Counted from the first letter of the stretch, positions 11,513 to 23,170 are shown. The stretch is 64,000 bases of DNA from Miscanthus floridulus (GCF_019320115.1 NC_089595.1:108950158-109014157), one strand, 5' to 3'. Made by a program: numbers and translations. The notes: generated from the letters alone by a model not told the origin.

Positions 11513-11985
11513 TGATAGATTGTTACAGGATCATCTAGCCATAGATCTAGCATGTATACTGACATTTGGGATAAATAGCGAGTCCTAGAACATGAAGTAG
11601 TACGTGATTTAGAGATAGAGGGAGAGAGAGAGAGGGTGCGGAGGTGCAAACCATCGACCGCCTTCGTAGAAGACGAGCTGGCCATGGGGTTGCTTGTCGG
11701 TGGCCCGGTAAAACCCGACGGTGAAGGCGTTATCGTGGTGGCGGCGGTGGCTGGTGGCGGAGCTTCCCGTCTCTGGCAGCGTCCCCTCTCTAGATCGGCT
11801 AGAGTTAGGATGTAGGTGGGGTGTCTGGTGGCTCAGGTGAACCTCGTGCCTTGTGCCCCGGCCCCTACCTCCCTTTTTATGGTGTTGTGCGACGGGAGGC
11901 ACCAATCATGTAGCGGTTTGACGCCCCCGATTAGGGCGCAAATTCAAGGGTCCAATTGGGCCAATTGGTGGAGATCAATCTAACA
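11513..11985 (-). repeat. 5' LTR of the minus-strand Copia element
   Basis: 473 bp, TG..CA bounded on the + strand. On the minus strand a TATA-like CATAAAAAGG lies near 11873-11882, in a position suitable for the element's own promoter. It pairs with 5355-5847. Confidence 0.92.
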
Positions 11986-12779
11986 CATGGCTCTACTTAC
12001 GTGCGTGGACGTGGTGCGAGCAGCCGAGCAGGAGCACCTCCCGTGGCTCGTGGGTGATCCTAGGCCTCGCACCACCAAACCTTCTGCTACCTGCCACTGC
12101 CAAGTGCCAATGCTGCTACGACGCTACCTGCCTGATGGTGTTATTTTTACAATATCACGTACAACATCCAACAGGCGGCAGCCAATATGGAGTGATTGGT
12201 TGCACGCAGGAGGCCATCCTGAGCACCATCCCATCACTGCTCGGTGCACATGGCCGTGTTTGGATGCCTGCCTCGCATCCTTTCCCTGCTCCGTGTCATT
12301 CATCTTCACCCCTCCGTCCCGTATGGATCCGTCTTCTCGATTCCCACTTCCCTCGCGATGCAGGACGACGCGATGCACCTATGATACAGAGGCCCATGTG
12401 TCATACACTCAAAACTTTTCATTCATGCATGCAACCAAACAAGATCTCATCTTGTACTGGACCAACAATAAAGTCAACCAAACATGATTGGGTGCACGGT
12501 TTGAGCATGCATCTCACCATCCTGAACGGGCTCTCCATCCCGGTCCTCCATCACCAAAGCAACCAATCACCCCTATGTCCATGGCTCGAGTAGGACCATC
12601 TCTGCTTCGGTTTCCCATCGGAGAAATGGGTTGACCAGTTGTTTACGTTTGGGTCATGTGCCGTGCTCAGTGATTACTGATTACCAGTCTTGGATGCTCT
12701 CCTTTTTGTTACGGCGAATGTGAAGGAGGCTGGTGGACTTACACTTGTCGAATCTCGACTTCTGGAGAGAGAGAGGAAG
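11986..12779. other. intergenic, contains one MITE-like segment
   Basis: No recognisable gene. The overlapping ORFs on both strands (11987-12593) lack family features and are crossed by the repeat at 12252-12442. Confidence 0.5.
12252..12442. mobile_element. Tourist-like MITE candidate
   Basis: Inverted ends: TGTTTGGATGCCTGC on the left, and GCATGCAACCAAACA on the right (reverse complement TGTTTGGTTGCATGC). The length of about 190 bp and the TGTTTGG terminus fit PIF/Harbinger-type MITEs. No clean TTA duplication was seen. Confidence 0.5.
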
Positions 12780-13048
12780 CCCTTGTTTAGTTCCTCCAAA
12801 CTCCTGAAAAGTGTACTATGTAAAAAGAATATTTTTCGTCACATCAATTTGCGGTACATACATGGAGTACTAAATATAGATAAAATAAAAAACTAATTGC
12901 ATAGTTTGCTTTAACTTTGCGAGACGAATCTTTTAAGCCTAATTAGTCAATGTTTGGACAATAATTCGTAAATACAAACAAAATGTTACAGTAGGAAATC
13001 TTCACTATGCAAAATTTGCCTGCGCAAACTTTGGCCAACTAAACACCG
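12780..13048. mobile_element. MITE with GTTTAGTT termini
   Basis: It starts CCTTGTTTAGTTCC and ends with the inverted GGCCAACTAAACACCG. The interior holds the grass-wide blocks AAATATAGATAAAA, GAGACGAATCTTTTAAGCCT and AATTAGTCAATG. About 268 bp, with matching inner inverted motifs. Confidence 0.7.
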
Positions 13049-14017
13049 CCGAAGTTGTCATCTGAACCAATCGAGAGGACCAGACGAGGAACCACCCACG
13101 GTTACTTCCCATCGACGCCCGTGCTAGCTGTACCTGAGCCGAATTCCTCCGTTGTGTCGGTCAGTCGGTGGCTCGAATCGGTCAGAGTCTATGGTTGGCG
13201 TAGCTTTGCAACGAAGGCACTAGGCATTCGCTGCAGACGCTATGATCGAAACAACAGGGCGGCGAGTAATTGGACTTGCATCCTGATTTGGAACCGGCGT
13301 AGCGAAGCACGACGGCGGTACAGACTAGACCGATACGGTACAGACACGCCGCCACTCCGCAGACGAAGCGCGATAAGCCGAGAGGGCGGGCGAGGAGGGA
13401 GCAGTAGCAGCCGGCGCCAGCCGGGCGCTTGTGAAGATCTCACCGGAAATAGAGGAACAGAGCGCAGTTGGCGGGCGGAGGAGGAGGTAGCCACCAGCCC
13501 ACCACAACGGCGGGAAACAGAGGAGACGCCGGGCAGTGGCGGCCTGGCAGCGTCCGACGGTCTGAGGCCGACGCGCGGCGGTGGAACGATCGGGTGACGC
13601 AGATCCCAAATCAAATCACCGGCTGGAGTGGACCGCTGCAGGAGAGAGAGGAGAGGCACGCAGGCGACCCCTCGACCGAATGGAAAACAATGGGCTTGAG
13701 GCAGGAGGCTGGACCACCCAGCCCAGACCGCTTTTTTCACGGGGCCGCACGTCAGCGAGCCGCGAAGTTGTGTCCACACGACGGGAACGGGACACGGCAG
13801 GCGGGCGGCGGCCACGAGGCCCGGCCTGGTCACAACCGTTAGGCGCAGCGCAGACATGCGGCGTGCAGGTACCCTAGCCCCCTGGCACCTGCCAGCAAAC
13901 CACCCCGTTTGTCTTTGCGTCCCCCTTGCCCGTGTGGCCGTGTCGTATCAGGAGCAGCAGGTCTGCCGTGAGTTGACACGCAAAGGTCACGGTCAACACC
14001 CGTCGACTGATCGGTGG
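13049..14017. other. GC-rich intergenic stretch, no gene recognised
   Basis: CpG-rich with overlapping ORFs on both strands (for example 13055-13597 + and 13240-13857 -). The encoded peptides are Arg/Pro/Ser-rich with no domain, and no strand has convincing splice or start context. It could be a promoter or UTR region of an unseen transcript. Confidence 0.35.
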
Positions 14018-14309
14018 TGTTCGGATACCTGACTAAAGTTAGGTGTGTCGTTGTTCGGATATTAATAAAAAAATAAATTACATAATTTATCGGTACTTCA
14101 TGTGATAATTTTTTTAAACATAATTAATTCATTATTAGCACATATTTACTATAGCACCACTTTGTCAAATCATGGGCTAATTAGGCTTAAAAGTTTCGAC
14201 TCGCAAATTAGTCGTAAACTATGCAATTAGTTTCATAATTAGTCTGTATTTAATACTCCATGCATGTGTCTAAACATTTGATAGGACAACGATTAAAATT
14301 TAGGAGGGG
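14018..14309. mobile_element. MITE copy 1 of a tandem pair
   Basis: It starts near GGTGTTCGGATACC and ends ..AAATTTAGGAGGGGC. It shares with copy 2 the blocks CAAATCATGGGCTAATTAGG, CGCAAATTAGTCG and ATTTAATACTCCATGCATGT. Copy 2 begins directly after it. Confidence 0.7.
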
Positions 14310-14641
14310 CAGGTGTTTGGATCCGGTGACTAAAATTTAGGAGGTGTGTCGGGAGAATGTTGCATGGTGTGTTCAGATACTAATAAAAAACAAATTATAT
14401 AATCCGTTAGCACTTCACGAGACGAATTTTTTAAGCCTACTTAATCCGTCATTAGCACATATTTACTGTAGCACCACACTGTCAAATCATGGGCTAATTA
14501 GGCTTAAAAGATTCGTCTCGCAAATTAGTCGCAAACTATGCAATTAGTTTCGTAATTAGTCTATATTTAATACTCCATGCATGTGTCCAAACATTCAATG
14601 GGACAACGACTAAAATTTAGGAGGGGCAACCAAACACCACC
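14310..14641. mobile_element. MITE copy 2 of a tandem pair
   Basis: A direct tandem copy of 14018-14309. It ends AGGAGGGGCAACCAAACACC, a better preserved terminus than copy 1. The same family lies inverted in intron 3 of the DUF1639 gene (3935-4243). Confidence 0.7.
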
Positions 14642-16423
14642 TAGGCTGTCTCCAACAGTATCTTCTCTTCTAAACACCTATTTGTAGAAAATGTTGTCTT
14701 TTAGGTCTTCTTGTGGTAGAAAACCAAAAATAAGTATTAAACCTCCAAAGTACTAGTGGCTTATGCTATGGAGATCGCGCGGTGTGCGTTTTGGTCATGA
14801 TGGTTCAGGTTAGGACACAGCTCCCTCCATGCCCAGGTCCCCTGCTCGGCCTAGCGTAAACGCCTTGGAAGCAAGCATTCGCCAATCGCCATCGCGTCAC
14901 CAGTGGATCGGTCGGGCCCTTGGCTGTTGGCTCCTGACATAGTGGGACGGCGAGCGAGGAGCCGAGGATGATGGGAGAAGCCACAACCCACAAGCAAGCA
15001 GATGATCCCAGCTCGCCCGTCACGTCAACTGCAGCCTTACCACTTACCGCCCCAGGGCCCAGAGTCGTCAGATGCTCGGTTCCAACTGTTTAGTTGATCT
15101 CTCCAGCTCGCTATAAAGAGAGGAGCCATAGCCGCCATACTCATCTATAAATCCAAATCCAATCTAGTGATGAGCGTAGCCAACGACGAGAAGCTCTACC
15201 GTCATCTTTACCATCGCCTCTGCACCACCACTACACTGCGACTGACCTCAACACCGTCACCACGACATCACCTACCCGGACCGTATCATCTTTGCCATAG
15301 CTACGTCGAGCTCTTCCTCTAAACCCGCAGATGGTCGGTGACATCTCACCTCTCTTCCTCTCTCTCTATATATCATGTTCTAAAAAGTTTTTGTCCCGTA
15401 TGTAAGGCTGTGTCCGCTAGATTTATGTGCTGTGTCTATCACCAACGCCTGACCTCCGCGGCTCCGCCGGTCGCCCCGCCTGACCTCCGCGGCGACTAAC
15501 CGCGCTGCGGCCCCCCGTGCTGAACTCCAGGGTTTCTGTTGCCATGCCGAGCGCTGATACGTCGATTCGTTTCGGCGCTGGACCGTGCCACGGTCTCTCT
15601 CGCAATGGAGCACCAGTAGTCTAGTACTACGTACGTCGTTGCAGTTGATCTCGCATTGATGAGTTCGATTTACCGCGCGTCGGACGTCGTGGAAGAGAAG
15701 GAACGGAGCGAGCCAGATCAAACGGAGAAGAAAAGGACAGGGCACGGGCTGACGGATGCGCAGGTGGGCTGAACATCGTTTGGACACCACGACGTGTTCC
15801 CATCTCTTCAAATTCAGTTGATTTTCAAAACGATCATCTCTTGAGATGAAAAGACGACATTCGCACTCATACGTAGGAATGAAAAAAAAAGTGTGGCTTA
15901 CATACCACATACTGCAGTTGGTTGCTCTTTGTAACTGCTGAGCATAGCCACAAAGGACCCAGATCCCAGATAGTCTTCGGCCTAAGTAACTACTCTATGA
16001 AAAACAACTACGCGTTGACCACACTAGATGCAATTACAAGTGCACAGAACTTAGAAACTAATGCAATTCAGAAGCAGCAAAACTTCCATGATCCATCTTA
16101 GTTTGAAGACAGTAATAATGATGAGCAGAACAAAACTGCAGTTGACAAAATCAACTCCACTTGAGGGTTTACTAACCATACCCACATTCACTGTATTATT
16201 TGCTCAACCATCTATGCAGCGAGAGATTTTCGGTGATTGCAATGGAGCCAATCCTGAACGGAGATGGCCCATTCAACACTTTTACAGACGAAGGGAACAA
16301 ATCAAGATTGCAGTGATCACAGTCGATCACCAAAAAGAGAACTTATACAACCTTTTTTTTTCCCTCTAGGAGTATAGTTAGAGCTTTGTTAGGCTTCTGA
16401 AAGGAGTGTGTCTTCATCCTAGC
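14642..16423. other. intergenic, then 3' flank of the minus-strand gene
   Basis: No recognisable gene. A direct repeat GCCTGACCTCCGCGG occurs twice near 15446 and 15479. The minus ORF at 15380-15910 has no known features. The last few hundred bases before 16424 should contain the 3' UTR of the gene at 16424-19042. Confidence 0.4.
15170..15322 (+). CDS. possible 50-aa small ORF with upstream TATA
   Basis: ATG at 15170, stop TAA at 15320-15322. A TATA-like CTATAAAG lies near 15110, about 59 nt upstream, and a second CTATAAAT is near 15145. The peptide starts MSVANDEKLYRHLYHRLC and is His/Thr/Pro-rich with no recognised domain. It may be chance. Confidence 0.15.
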   Translation: MSVANDEKLYRHLYHRLCTTTTLRLTSTPSPRHHLPGPYHLCHSYVELFL

Positions 16424-19042
16424 TTAGTCGCTGGTGAAAGTATTTGAATCTGCACTGGCCTGGGGCTGCGATGAAGGTAGGTAAGACAAGGCAATGGCTG
16501 TGGCACCAAGGGTGACTGCAAGCCCAACTGAAACCCAGAACCACTTCTGTCGCTTCTTACGCCCCTTGCGCTGTTGCCTTGACATCTCTGCAATTCACAA
16601 AAATAAAGCAAGTGTCAATATATCGGAATACAAAAGCATGCAGTACTTGCATCTTATATTTAATGTTTCTGATACAATTCAGACAGCATTTTCCCCTCAA
16701 GCACAAAGCAGCCAACTGAAAATAGGATGAATAGATACCAAAGACGATAAACATGTTTGATGTTAGTTTGAACCTAGAAAACAGATATGATATCTTTTGA
16801 ATAATAATGTCTGTAGCTTTCTTCATGCATATGCCACTTAATTTATCAAACACCCGAAAACTATATTCAATCAGCATAGTGTTCTAAAAGAAAAAGGACG
16901 TCCGAAGGGAGGGACAAGGGTAGCCCCTAGCACTTGCGTGCTGACTAGAAGGATCCGTGCCTTTGGTTTTGTTTAAGGGATGTTCCACTAACTAAAGTAC
17001 CAAAGGCTTTCATCAGCGACATCCCAACCTTAGATTCTATACAAGCCATATAAGGGGAGTCACCATTTCAACAAGTATTAATCGCGGTCATTTTTGTAGA
17101 TGTGCAGAAATAACCACAGGTGGAAAAGTTATTTACCGATAGCTTCTTGGTTTCTTTGAGACATTTCCCTGTTTGCAGCTTCATAGTACTGGACCCTATC
17201 CGACAGCCTTGCAATCTCAAAATTCTTTGTCGCAATCATGGTTTCCATATCTGATTCAACTTCAGCACGAGCAAAACCCCGAGCAATAGCAGCAGCTACA
17301 AGTTGTGAAACCATTATTTGCTGGCACAACTCAGCTCCAGGATCCACGCTTGAACCATCAGAATCATCAGCAATGCTTGGAGATGGAAGTGATAAGTCAA
17401 TAAGTGATAGGTGGTGACTCAGATTCTTCCATTCCTGTTGCCAGATCTCAAGTGCTTCTTCTGCTTGTGTCCTCCTCTCAATTTCCATCAACAGACTTAA
17501 CCTCATTTCACGGAGGTCATCATCCATGCCATGCGAAGAGCGAGTTCCATCATCACTGGACATTTCTAAATTTTGGGAAATAATATTTGGGTTAGCACAC
17601 ATATCAACCACTAGATCTGAATTAAGCAAGAGGAATTTCTCTAATGGAACAAATTAGCCAAAACACATCACCATTTAACATTTAATATACACTAAACAAT
17701 CCCATCACTTGGGAGGCAAGAACTTAGCTCATGAAAATTAGTCACTACTCCCTCCGTTTCAAATTATAAGACGTTTTCGCTTTTCTAGATACATTGCTTT
17801 TACTATGTATCTAGGCATAGTGTATAATTAAGTGCATAGCAAAAGCTATGTATCTAGAAAACCAAAAGTCTTATAATTTGGAATGAAGGGAGTACAACGC
17901 AATTCAAAACAAACGCTCCTGTCAACAATCAGGCCCTAATAGGAGCAAGAAAACATAAATGGGAGTGACCACACATACTGAGAAAAAAGCTTGAAATTAA
18001 CTCAAACCATGGGGAAATCACATCCAAGACAAAACTTATATCCAAAAGCAGAACATGATACATCCTACATCTTAGGAAGGGGCTGAAGACAAGGTTATTT
18101 TCTCCAATACAGTTGCTACATAATTTTGTTTGTACCCTTCCAGCTGCTTTTTGAGAGATACTATTGCTGTAGTGAACTACGAATAGTTTGCACAGTGCAT
18201 CAGCTGGAAGTGTCTTGCAAAAACTATTAGACTCACTAGTAGGCTTATTTTCATTATTACTTTAATAGTCCAATATCATCAAAACCTGGCAAAAATACAG
18301 ATAAGAAAGGAAAAAATAACTTAAACAAATAAACTGTAACAAACTGATCTGTACCTTCAAATGCATCATAGAAAATTGCACCAGGTGTACCAACAGAGGT
18401 TCCAAGAGGGGAACTAGGCTTCCACCATTCAAAGATGTCACTCTCAGAATTTATGTGTGCCCCACCATTCAAAGGTCTTCCAACATTAACAGGCTTCACT
18501 AGCGGTTCAAGACTCCGCCGCTGAAACTCAAACTCAGGCTGCTCATGCTCACTTTCAGCTACCACAGATCCTTTGCCCTTCTGTAATATTCCACTTTTGT
18601 CATCCAAAGTCACTTCCACACCGCTGTCACCTTCAGCTTGACCATTGCCTCCTTGCTGAAACACAAACTCAGGCTCCTGGACTTCAGTAGGTTCACCCCC
18701 TTTGGGTAAAGCAGACAGCATCACAGGGAGCTTTGGCTGGCTGCCATCACGCCCAGCATCACCCTGAGAGAAGGTCCTGGCAAGGGAGGTTCCCCGCCTC
18801 TTATGGTTGATGAGGTATGGCGACCAGGTTCCCGGGAACGAGGAAGGCGAGTCTGGCAGGGTGGTGCTCTCAGGCGTGGCATAGAGTGATGCCGGCGACG
18901 TCTGTGTCCTGACAGGACACACTGGCACCGGTGTGGCCTTGTCAGGAGGCGGTGGTGGAGGCTTGGGAACCGCCTTCTGGACTTCAGCAGCCGACCCTGT
19001 CTCAAGGAAGCGATCCAGCACGTAGTTCGTGATGGACGGCAT
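16424..19042 (-). CDS. plant coiled-coil protein with C-terminal membrane anchor, 426 aa, three coding exons
   Basis: Coding exons on the minus strand are 19042-18355, 17565-17137 and 16587-16424, all with GT-AG borders and phases joining exactly (GAA at junction 1, GAG at junction 2). The start is ATG 19040-19042 (MPSITNYVLDRFLE). Residues 1-230 are Pro/Ser-rich, with a conserved block FEWWKPSSPLGTSVGTPG before the first junction. Residues about 230-372 hold acidic and helical stretches (DDLREMRLSLLMEIERRTQ, AEVESDMETMIATKNFEIAR) likely to form a coiled coil. After a basic GRKKRQK patch, a hydrophobic segment about 388-409 (WFWVSVGLAVTLGATAIALS) gives a tail-anchored look. I recall this architecture as a conserved plant family of unknown function. 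Membrane placement is inferred; no enzyme motif is visible. The gene looks intact. Confidence 0.88.
17748..17892. mobile_element. Stowaway MITE in intron 1 of the coiled-coil gene
   Basis: CTCCCTCCGTTTCAAATTAT at one end and its inverted form ending GAAGGGAG at the other, flanked by TA on both sides (17746-17747 and 17893-17894). It is about 145 bp with near full-length dyad symmetry, the standard Stowaway (mariner-type) form. Confidence 0.9.
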
Positions 19043-19198
19043 GGGGATAGAACTGCAGGAGGGGAATCACAGACGGCTTGACCTCCCTGGCATCAACGAG
19101 CCCTGAATCGAAATTGACATGATAAATTCGAGGTTAGAATGGATCAAACCCTGCTCGGAGAGGGGAAAAAATATGCCACGGTAGAGGGATTCCGATCC

Positions 19199-20033
19199 AG
19201 CGGACCTATGACCCCTATCCTATTGGAAAAATATATCCGGAAAGAAAAAAGTCTACTTCACCCCCTCATCTTTCATACTTGGTCTACTTCACCCCCCAAC
19301 TATAAAACCGTCTGTTTTACCCCCTGAACTTTCCAAAACCGTCTATTTTACCCCTGGGCGGTTTTTCAGCGGCGGGTCTGCTACAGTAACAGCGTTGCTA
19401 CAGTAACGGTGGGTTTGCTACATGGCCGGCAGTTTTGAATTTTTTTTTTATTTTCGGTAAATTTTTGAAAATCATAGTAAATCATAGAAAAATCATAAAA
19501 TGAAAAATCTAATTTTATTGGACTCCACATGAGTAGATCTACACAATGAATATATAATACAGTATGCTTTAGTACAAATTTTTTTTTTAGCTTTAGATTA
19601 ATTGAAAAATCCAATTTTGTCTGTAATTAATTAGAATTTATCTATAACTAAGTTATACATCGTCCAATGAGTACGGAATTTTTACTATAGTTCAAGCATA
19701 CAATAATTAGCGTAGCATAAAAATTTCACCACAATTGGACCATAGAAGCTGCAGCTATGAATTATTCCAATAAATAAAAAAAAGAAAATTCAAAACTGGC
19801 GACACTGTAGCAAACCCAACGTTACTGTAGCAAACACGATGTTACTGTAGCAAAAGCGCAGCTGAAAACCCATCCAGACGTAAAATAGACGATTTTGAAA
19901 AGTTCCGGGGATAAAACAGACGGTTTCATATTTTGGGGTGAAGTAGACCGGTATGAAAGGTGCGGTGAAGTAGACTTTTTCCTATCCGGAAACATTCCCA
20001 GCGGAACCTATGACCCCTATCCTTTTGGAAAAA
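19199..20033 (+). repeat. old short tandem duplication now split by a MITE
   Basis: AGCGGACCTATGACCCCTAT (from 19199) and AGCGGAACCTATGACCCCTA (from about 20000) are both followed by TCC, then TATTGG or TTTTGG, then AAAAA. Removing the inserted MITE and one target duplication brings the two copies side by side, so a unit of about 50 bp was duplicated before the MITE arrived. Confidence 0.6.
19244..19982. mobile_element. MULE-type MITE with long inverted ends and 10-bp target duplication
   Basis: The ends carry inverted repeats over about 125 bp: GAAAAAAGTCTACTTCACC.. on the left, ..GGTGAAGTAGACTTTTTCC on the right, continuing with matching blocks of CCGTCTGTTTTA and GTCTATTTTAC. The exact duplication TATCCGGAAA flanks it (19234-19243, 19983-19992). 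Long TIRs and a 9-11-bp TSD indicate the Mutator superfamily. The interior is AT-rich and non-coding, with repeated GCTACAGTAAC motifs near both ends. Confidence 0.85.
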
Positions 20034-21466
20034 GCTGCCGCGCACGAATCATTCACCGAAAAAAAGAGAGAAAATGCTCAATATTACTCACCCTGAGCTG
20101 GACATGCAGGGAAAACAACTAGTTGAACGCTGCAGAACATTTTTTTCGGACTTGCTGTAACGCTATGTATTTTTGCACATTTTTCCATCATCACAAAAAC
20201 CAGCCGCTGGCATCCTAGCAGCCGCCAGCCGAACGAATTGAAACCCCTCGGACGCGAGATCGCTCACCCAACCCAACACAAACGTCGAAGGACGATAAGA
20301 TTCTGTAGAGGTACCAGCACTCACCTGACGGGGTCCGGGTCCGGGTCCCGGAGGCGCGGCACCTCCACCGAGAACAGGGGAAACCCTAGCGGAGCCAGCT
20401 GCGCTCCACCTCCTTCCCAGGCCTTGAGGTCGAGGAAGAGAAGACGGCGTTGGCGTTTTTCCTGCGTTTCCTTTCCCAGCGCCTGTCGCGTTTGCGATTC
20501 GAATTTATGGGGCCCGGCCCGGGCAAAATAGAAGTAAGCTGCGCGAGGGGCGAGACGAACCTGGCTGGCGCAGCCGGCCGCGGAAGGCAACAAGCTGGGG
20601 CGGCACAAGCAGAGCGAAAGGCCAAGGTGAGGATGGCGGCAGAGGCGGTCGAAGTGAGGATGACGGCGGAGGCGATCGAGGTGAGCAAAGGCGGTGGCGG
20701 CGCTCGGTAGCGTCACCCCTCGCCTCGCCCCGCACGGGGAAACAAAGGCCCGACCCTAGAGCGAGGTGTCGGATCGTGTTGCCTCCCGCGTGGGCTTCCA
20801 AAGGGTGGAGGAATTTGTCCTAGGCCGTAATTCCGCGATGGGCTTGCCCGGAGAACAGGCCTGGACACCCCGTGGATTCAGCCTTCGAACGGAGCCCTGA
20901 ATGGTGTCGGTAGGATTCTGAATGGACCGCAATCGCTTCGCGCTCTTTGCGGGCTTGTCGATGGGTTATTAAGCGGGCCTAATCAACGCCCTTGCTTATA
21001 TATTTTTAACAAAGACGGTGTACAGTATCGTTAAAGAAAAAAGAAAAAACAGATACACTGAATTAGAGACAGGTGTGTAGCCCGCCTCCTCTGTTGGCGC
21101 CATTTTAACCCACACTGATAATAGTTGTTGTAGTCTGCAGACAGAAGTAAGCAACAATACTAAGATAGTGCTTTTTAGGGGCAGCCGCAATCTGCAGACG
21201 GTTTATAGCAGGACCACGACTAGTGCAATTATGAACACGCGTCATGGCAACTAGAATGTACTTCCTCCATCACAATTTTTTTTTTAAATTTAACTAGATT
21301 TGAAAAAAAAATAACAGCATTTGTATCTCCAAATAAGTTTATTATGAAAATAGATTCAACGATCTATCTAATGATACTAATTATGTATTATAAATATTAA
21401 TATTTTTGTATAGATTAGATCAAACTTAAAAGTGTTTAACTCCACCAGAAGCGAGAACTATGCTTA

Positions 21467-21670
21467 CTCCGTTCGTCCCAAAATAGATGACGTTTTGACT
21501 TCATGTTTGACCTTTTGCCTTATTCAGTTTTTATGCAAAATAAATAAGTCATTATTGAAGTATCTCTAATGATAAAATAAGTTATAACAAAATAAATAAT
21601 ATTTATATAAAAATTTTAAATAAGACAAACAGTCAAACAAGATGTTTTAAAAGTCAAAACAATATGTATT
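21467..21670. mobile_element. degenerate Stowaway-type MITE
   Basis: CTCCGTTCGTCCCAAAATAG preceded by TA, then GATGACGTTTTGACTT. The right side holds the inverted AAGTCAAAAC but the terminal GGGAG is lost. Related in sequence to 38186-38420. Confidence 0.6.
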
Positions 21671-22286
21671 TACGAAAAGAAAAACACTGTTCTGGTTGAA
21701 TTGTTATGAGAGAAAAACACTGTTCTGGCTGGTAGAATTTTGGCTGAAACTGGCTGAAAAACACTGTTCGGACCTGTTCGGCTGGCAGAATTTTGGCTGA
21801 AACTAGCTGAAAAACACTGTTCTGGTTGAATTGTTATGAGAGAAAAACACTGTTCTGGCTGAAAAAATAAGTTGAATAAGTCGGATATGAGGTAAGCTGA
21901 ACGGGGCCAATATTTATATTTATTTTAGGATGGTAAGCTGTTGATGGCAGCCGCAGCCGCTGCTCCTTCTTTGACAGCTGACACAGTCTACTGTTTATAT
22001 ATATACAATAAAAAAAAGCAGCAGCAGCTGCTCCTTCGTTGAACATGCAGGATAAATGCATGTTATTGTATTAAAGAAAAAAATCCCCTGAATTGTTTCA
22101 AAAGAAAAAGACCAAACTGTTGCATCCAAGGCGCCTAGGAGCTGTGGACAACGAAGATTGGCATGCCATGTGGACACATGCGGCAAACATTTGTATGATA
22201 GTGTATCAGTGACACTCCGCCTCTTGTAACTTGTGTTGGACATATGCCAAAAGTCCGAGACGATGATCCAATTATGGTATTTTAAT

Positions 22287-22504
22287 GGAGTGTTTAGTTT
22301 GGTGGTGATGGTGTGATGTTGATGCATCATGAGTCTATTCCTAAATTTTAGTGGAATGACTTTATCTCTCGTACTAGTACTGATTATTAGCATGTAAGAA
22401 ATAAGGTGACGATGAATCAACCTATTCCATCTCATAAACCAAATAAAAAATCATAAAGAGTGAGATGATGATGACTACTCAATTCCACAAACCAAACACC
22501 CCCC
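22287..22504. mobile_element. Tourist-like MITE
   Basis: GGAGTGTTTAGTTTGGTGG at the left and the inverted CCACAAACCAAACACCCCCC at the right, with inner dyad CTCATCAT/ATGATGA. About 218 bp. Confidence 0.7.
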
Positions 22505-22506
22505 AG

Positions 22507-22590
22507 GTCTCGTTTGGATGCGCATGTATTCATCTCAATCCACATGTGTTGTGAATTGAGGTGAATACACGTGCATTCAAACAAAGCCTA
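22507..22590. repeat. 84-bp foldback, mini-MITE candidate
   Basis: CGTTTGGATGCGCATGTATT.. pairs with ..AATACACGTGCATTCAAACA, with CATCTCAATCCACA against TGTGAATTGAGGTG inside. Nearly the whole unit folds on itself. Confidence 0.55.
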
Positions 22591-23163
22591 AAAGAGCAAT
22601 AGATCCAACCTAGGTGCGAACCCTCTTCCTTGTTCAAGAAAAATGTTACCTTAGAAGTAAACAGTTAAATTCAATGCATGATGGGAGAAAAAAAAGACAT
22701 ACGATAACTAGAGCCTAACTTAGTTGTTTAGTTTTTTGTGGAATCTGAAAAATCAAGTAATTATGTAAACGACTATGTTTTGACTGTGATTTGCCAAAAA
22801 AACTACAGATAAGACCGGTCAAATATCCTAAATAGCAGCTATTGATGGCATTGAGTATATGGAGGAGGAACAGCTGGTTTACATCTATATCTGGCCATCT
22901 GGCATGGGCACTACAGGACGGCCCAGGCACGGCACTAAGAAGCATGGTCGAGGCAAGGCTCGGGCCACTCCAATCGTGCCTGTGCCTAGCACAGCTTGGT
23001 TGTAGTGCTGTGCCTGGGCCGCAATGTCGGCCCGTAGTGTCGGACCAGGCACGGCCCATTAAAGGCGAGGCGCGGCTGCCTCTGAGCCGGCGAGGCGGGC
23101 GAGCCGTTGATGCCCCTCCCCCGCTCCTGTCGACCATTGGATCTAGCCGTTGGAGGGGGAGGT

Positions 23164-23170
23164 GTATATA
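23164..23170 (+). promoter_or_regulatory. probable TATA box of the hAT transposase
   Basis: TATATAA in GGTGTATATAACTGG, followed by a CT-rich leader and the repeated exon-intron units before the ATG at 23750. Confidence 0.45.

Larger units (their letters stand above)
5355..11985 (-). mobile_element. Copia LTR retrotransposon, complete structure, decayed coding
   Basis: A 6.6-kb element in minus orientation. Both LTRs start TGATAGATTGTTACA and end GATCAATCTAACA on the + strand. Flanking 5-mers TATGG (5350-5354) and CATGG (11986-11990) form a target duplication with one mismatch. The PBS beside the right LTR matches initiator-Met tRNA, and a G-rich PPT lies beside the left LTR. Domain order on the minus strand is gag, protease, integrase, RT, RNase H, which defines Copia. 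Many stops and frameshifts, plus LTR divergence visible by eye, indicate an old, inactive insertion. Confidence 0.93.
19043..20450 (-). other. 5' UTR and 5' UTR intron of the coiled-coil gene
   Basis: Minus strand. UTR exon 19043-19102 follows acceptor TTTCGATTCAG at 19103. A donor GTGAGT after CGTCAG places the intron at 20324-19103 and an upstream UTR exon ending at 20325. The upstream exon probably begins in the GC-rich stretch 20400-20720. The intron carries the MITE at 19244-19982. Confidence 0.55.
20451..22877. other. intergenic with several MITEs; no gene recognised
   Basis: The first part (to about 20720) is the GC-rich 5' end or promoter of the minus-strand gene. The rest is AT-rich with a duplicated AACACTGTTCTGGCTG segment (about 21680-21860) related to the hAT-like MITE at 3584. 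Short ORFs lack known features. Confidence 0.5.

Noticed and set aside
13055..13857. ORFs of 180 and 205 aa on opposite strands
   Set aside because: Overlapping frames in a CpG-rich stretch; no domain, no splice or start context. Kept only as unexplained GC-rich DNA.
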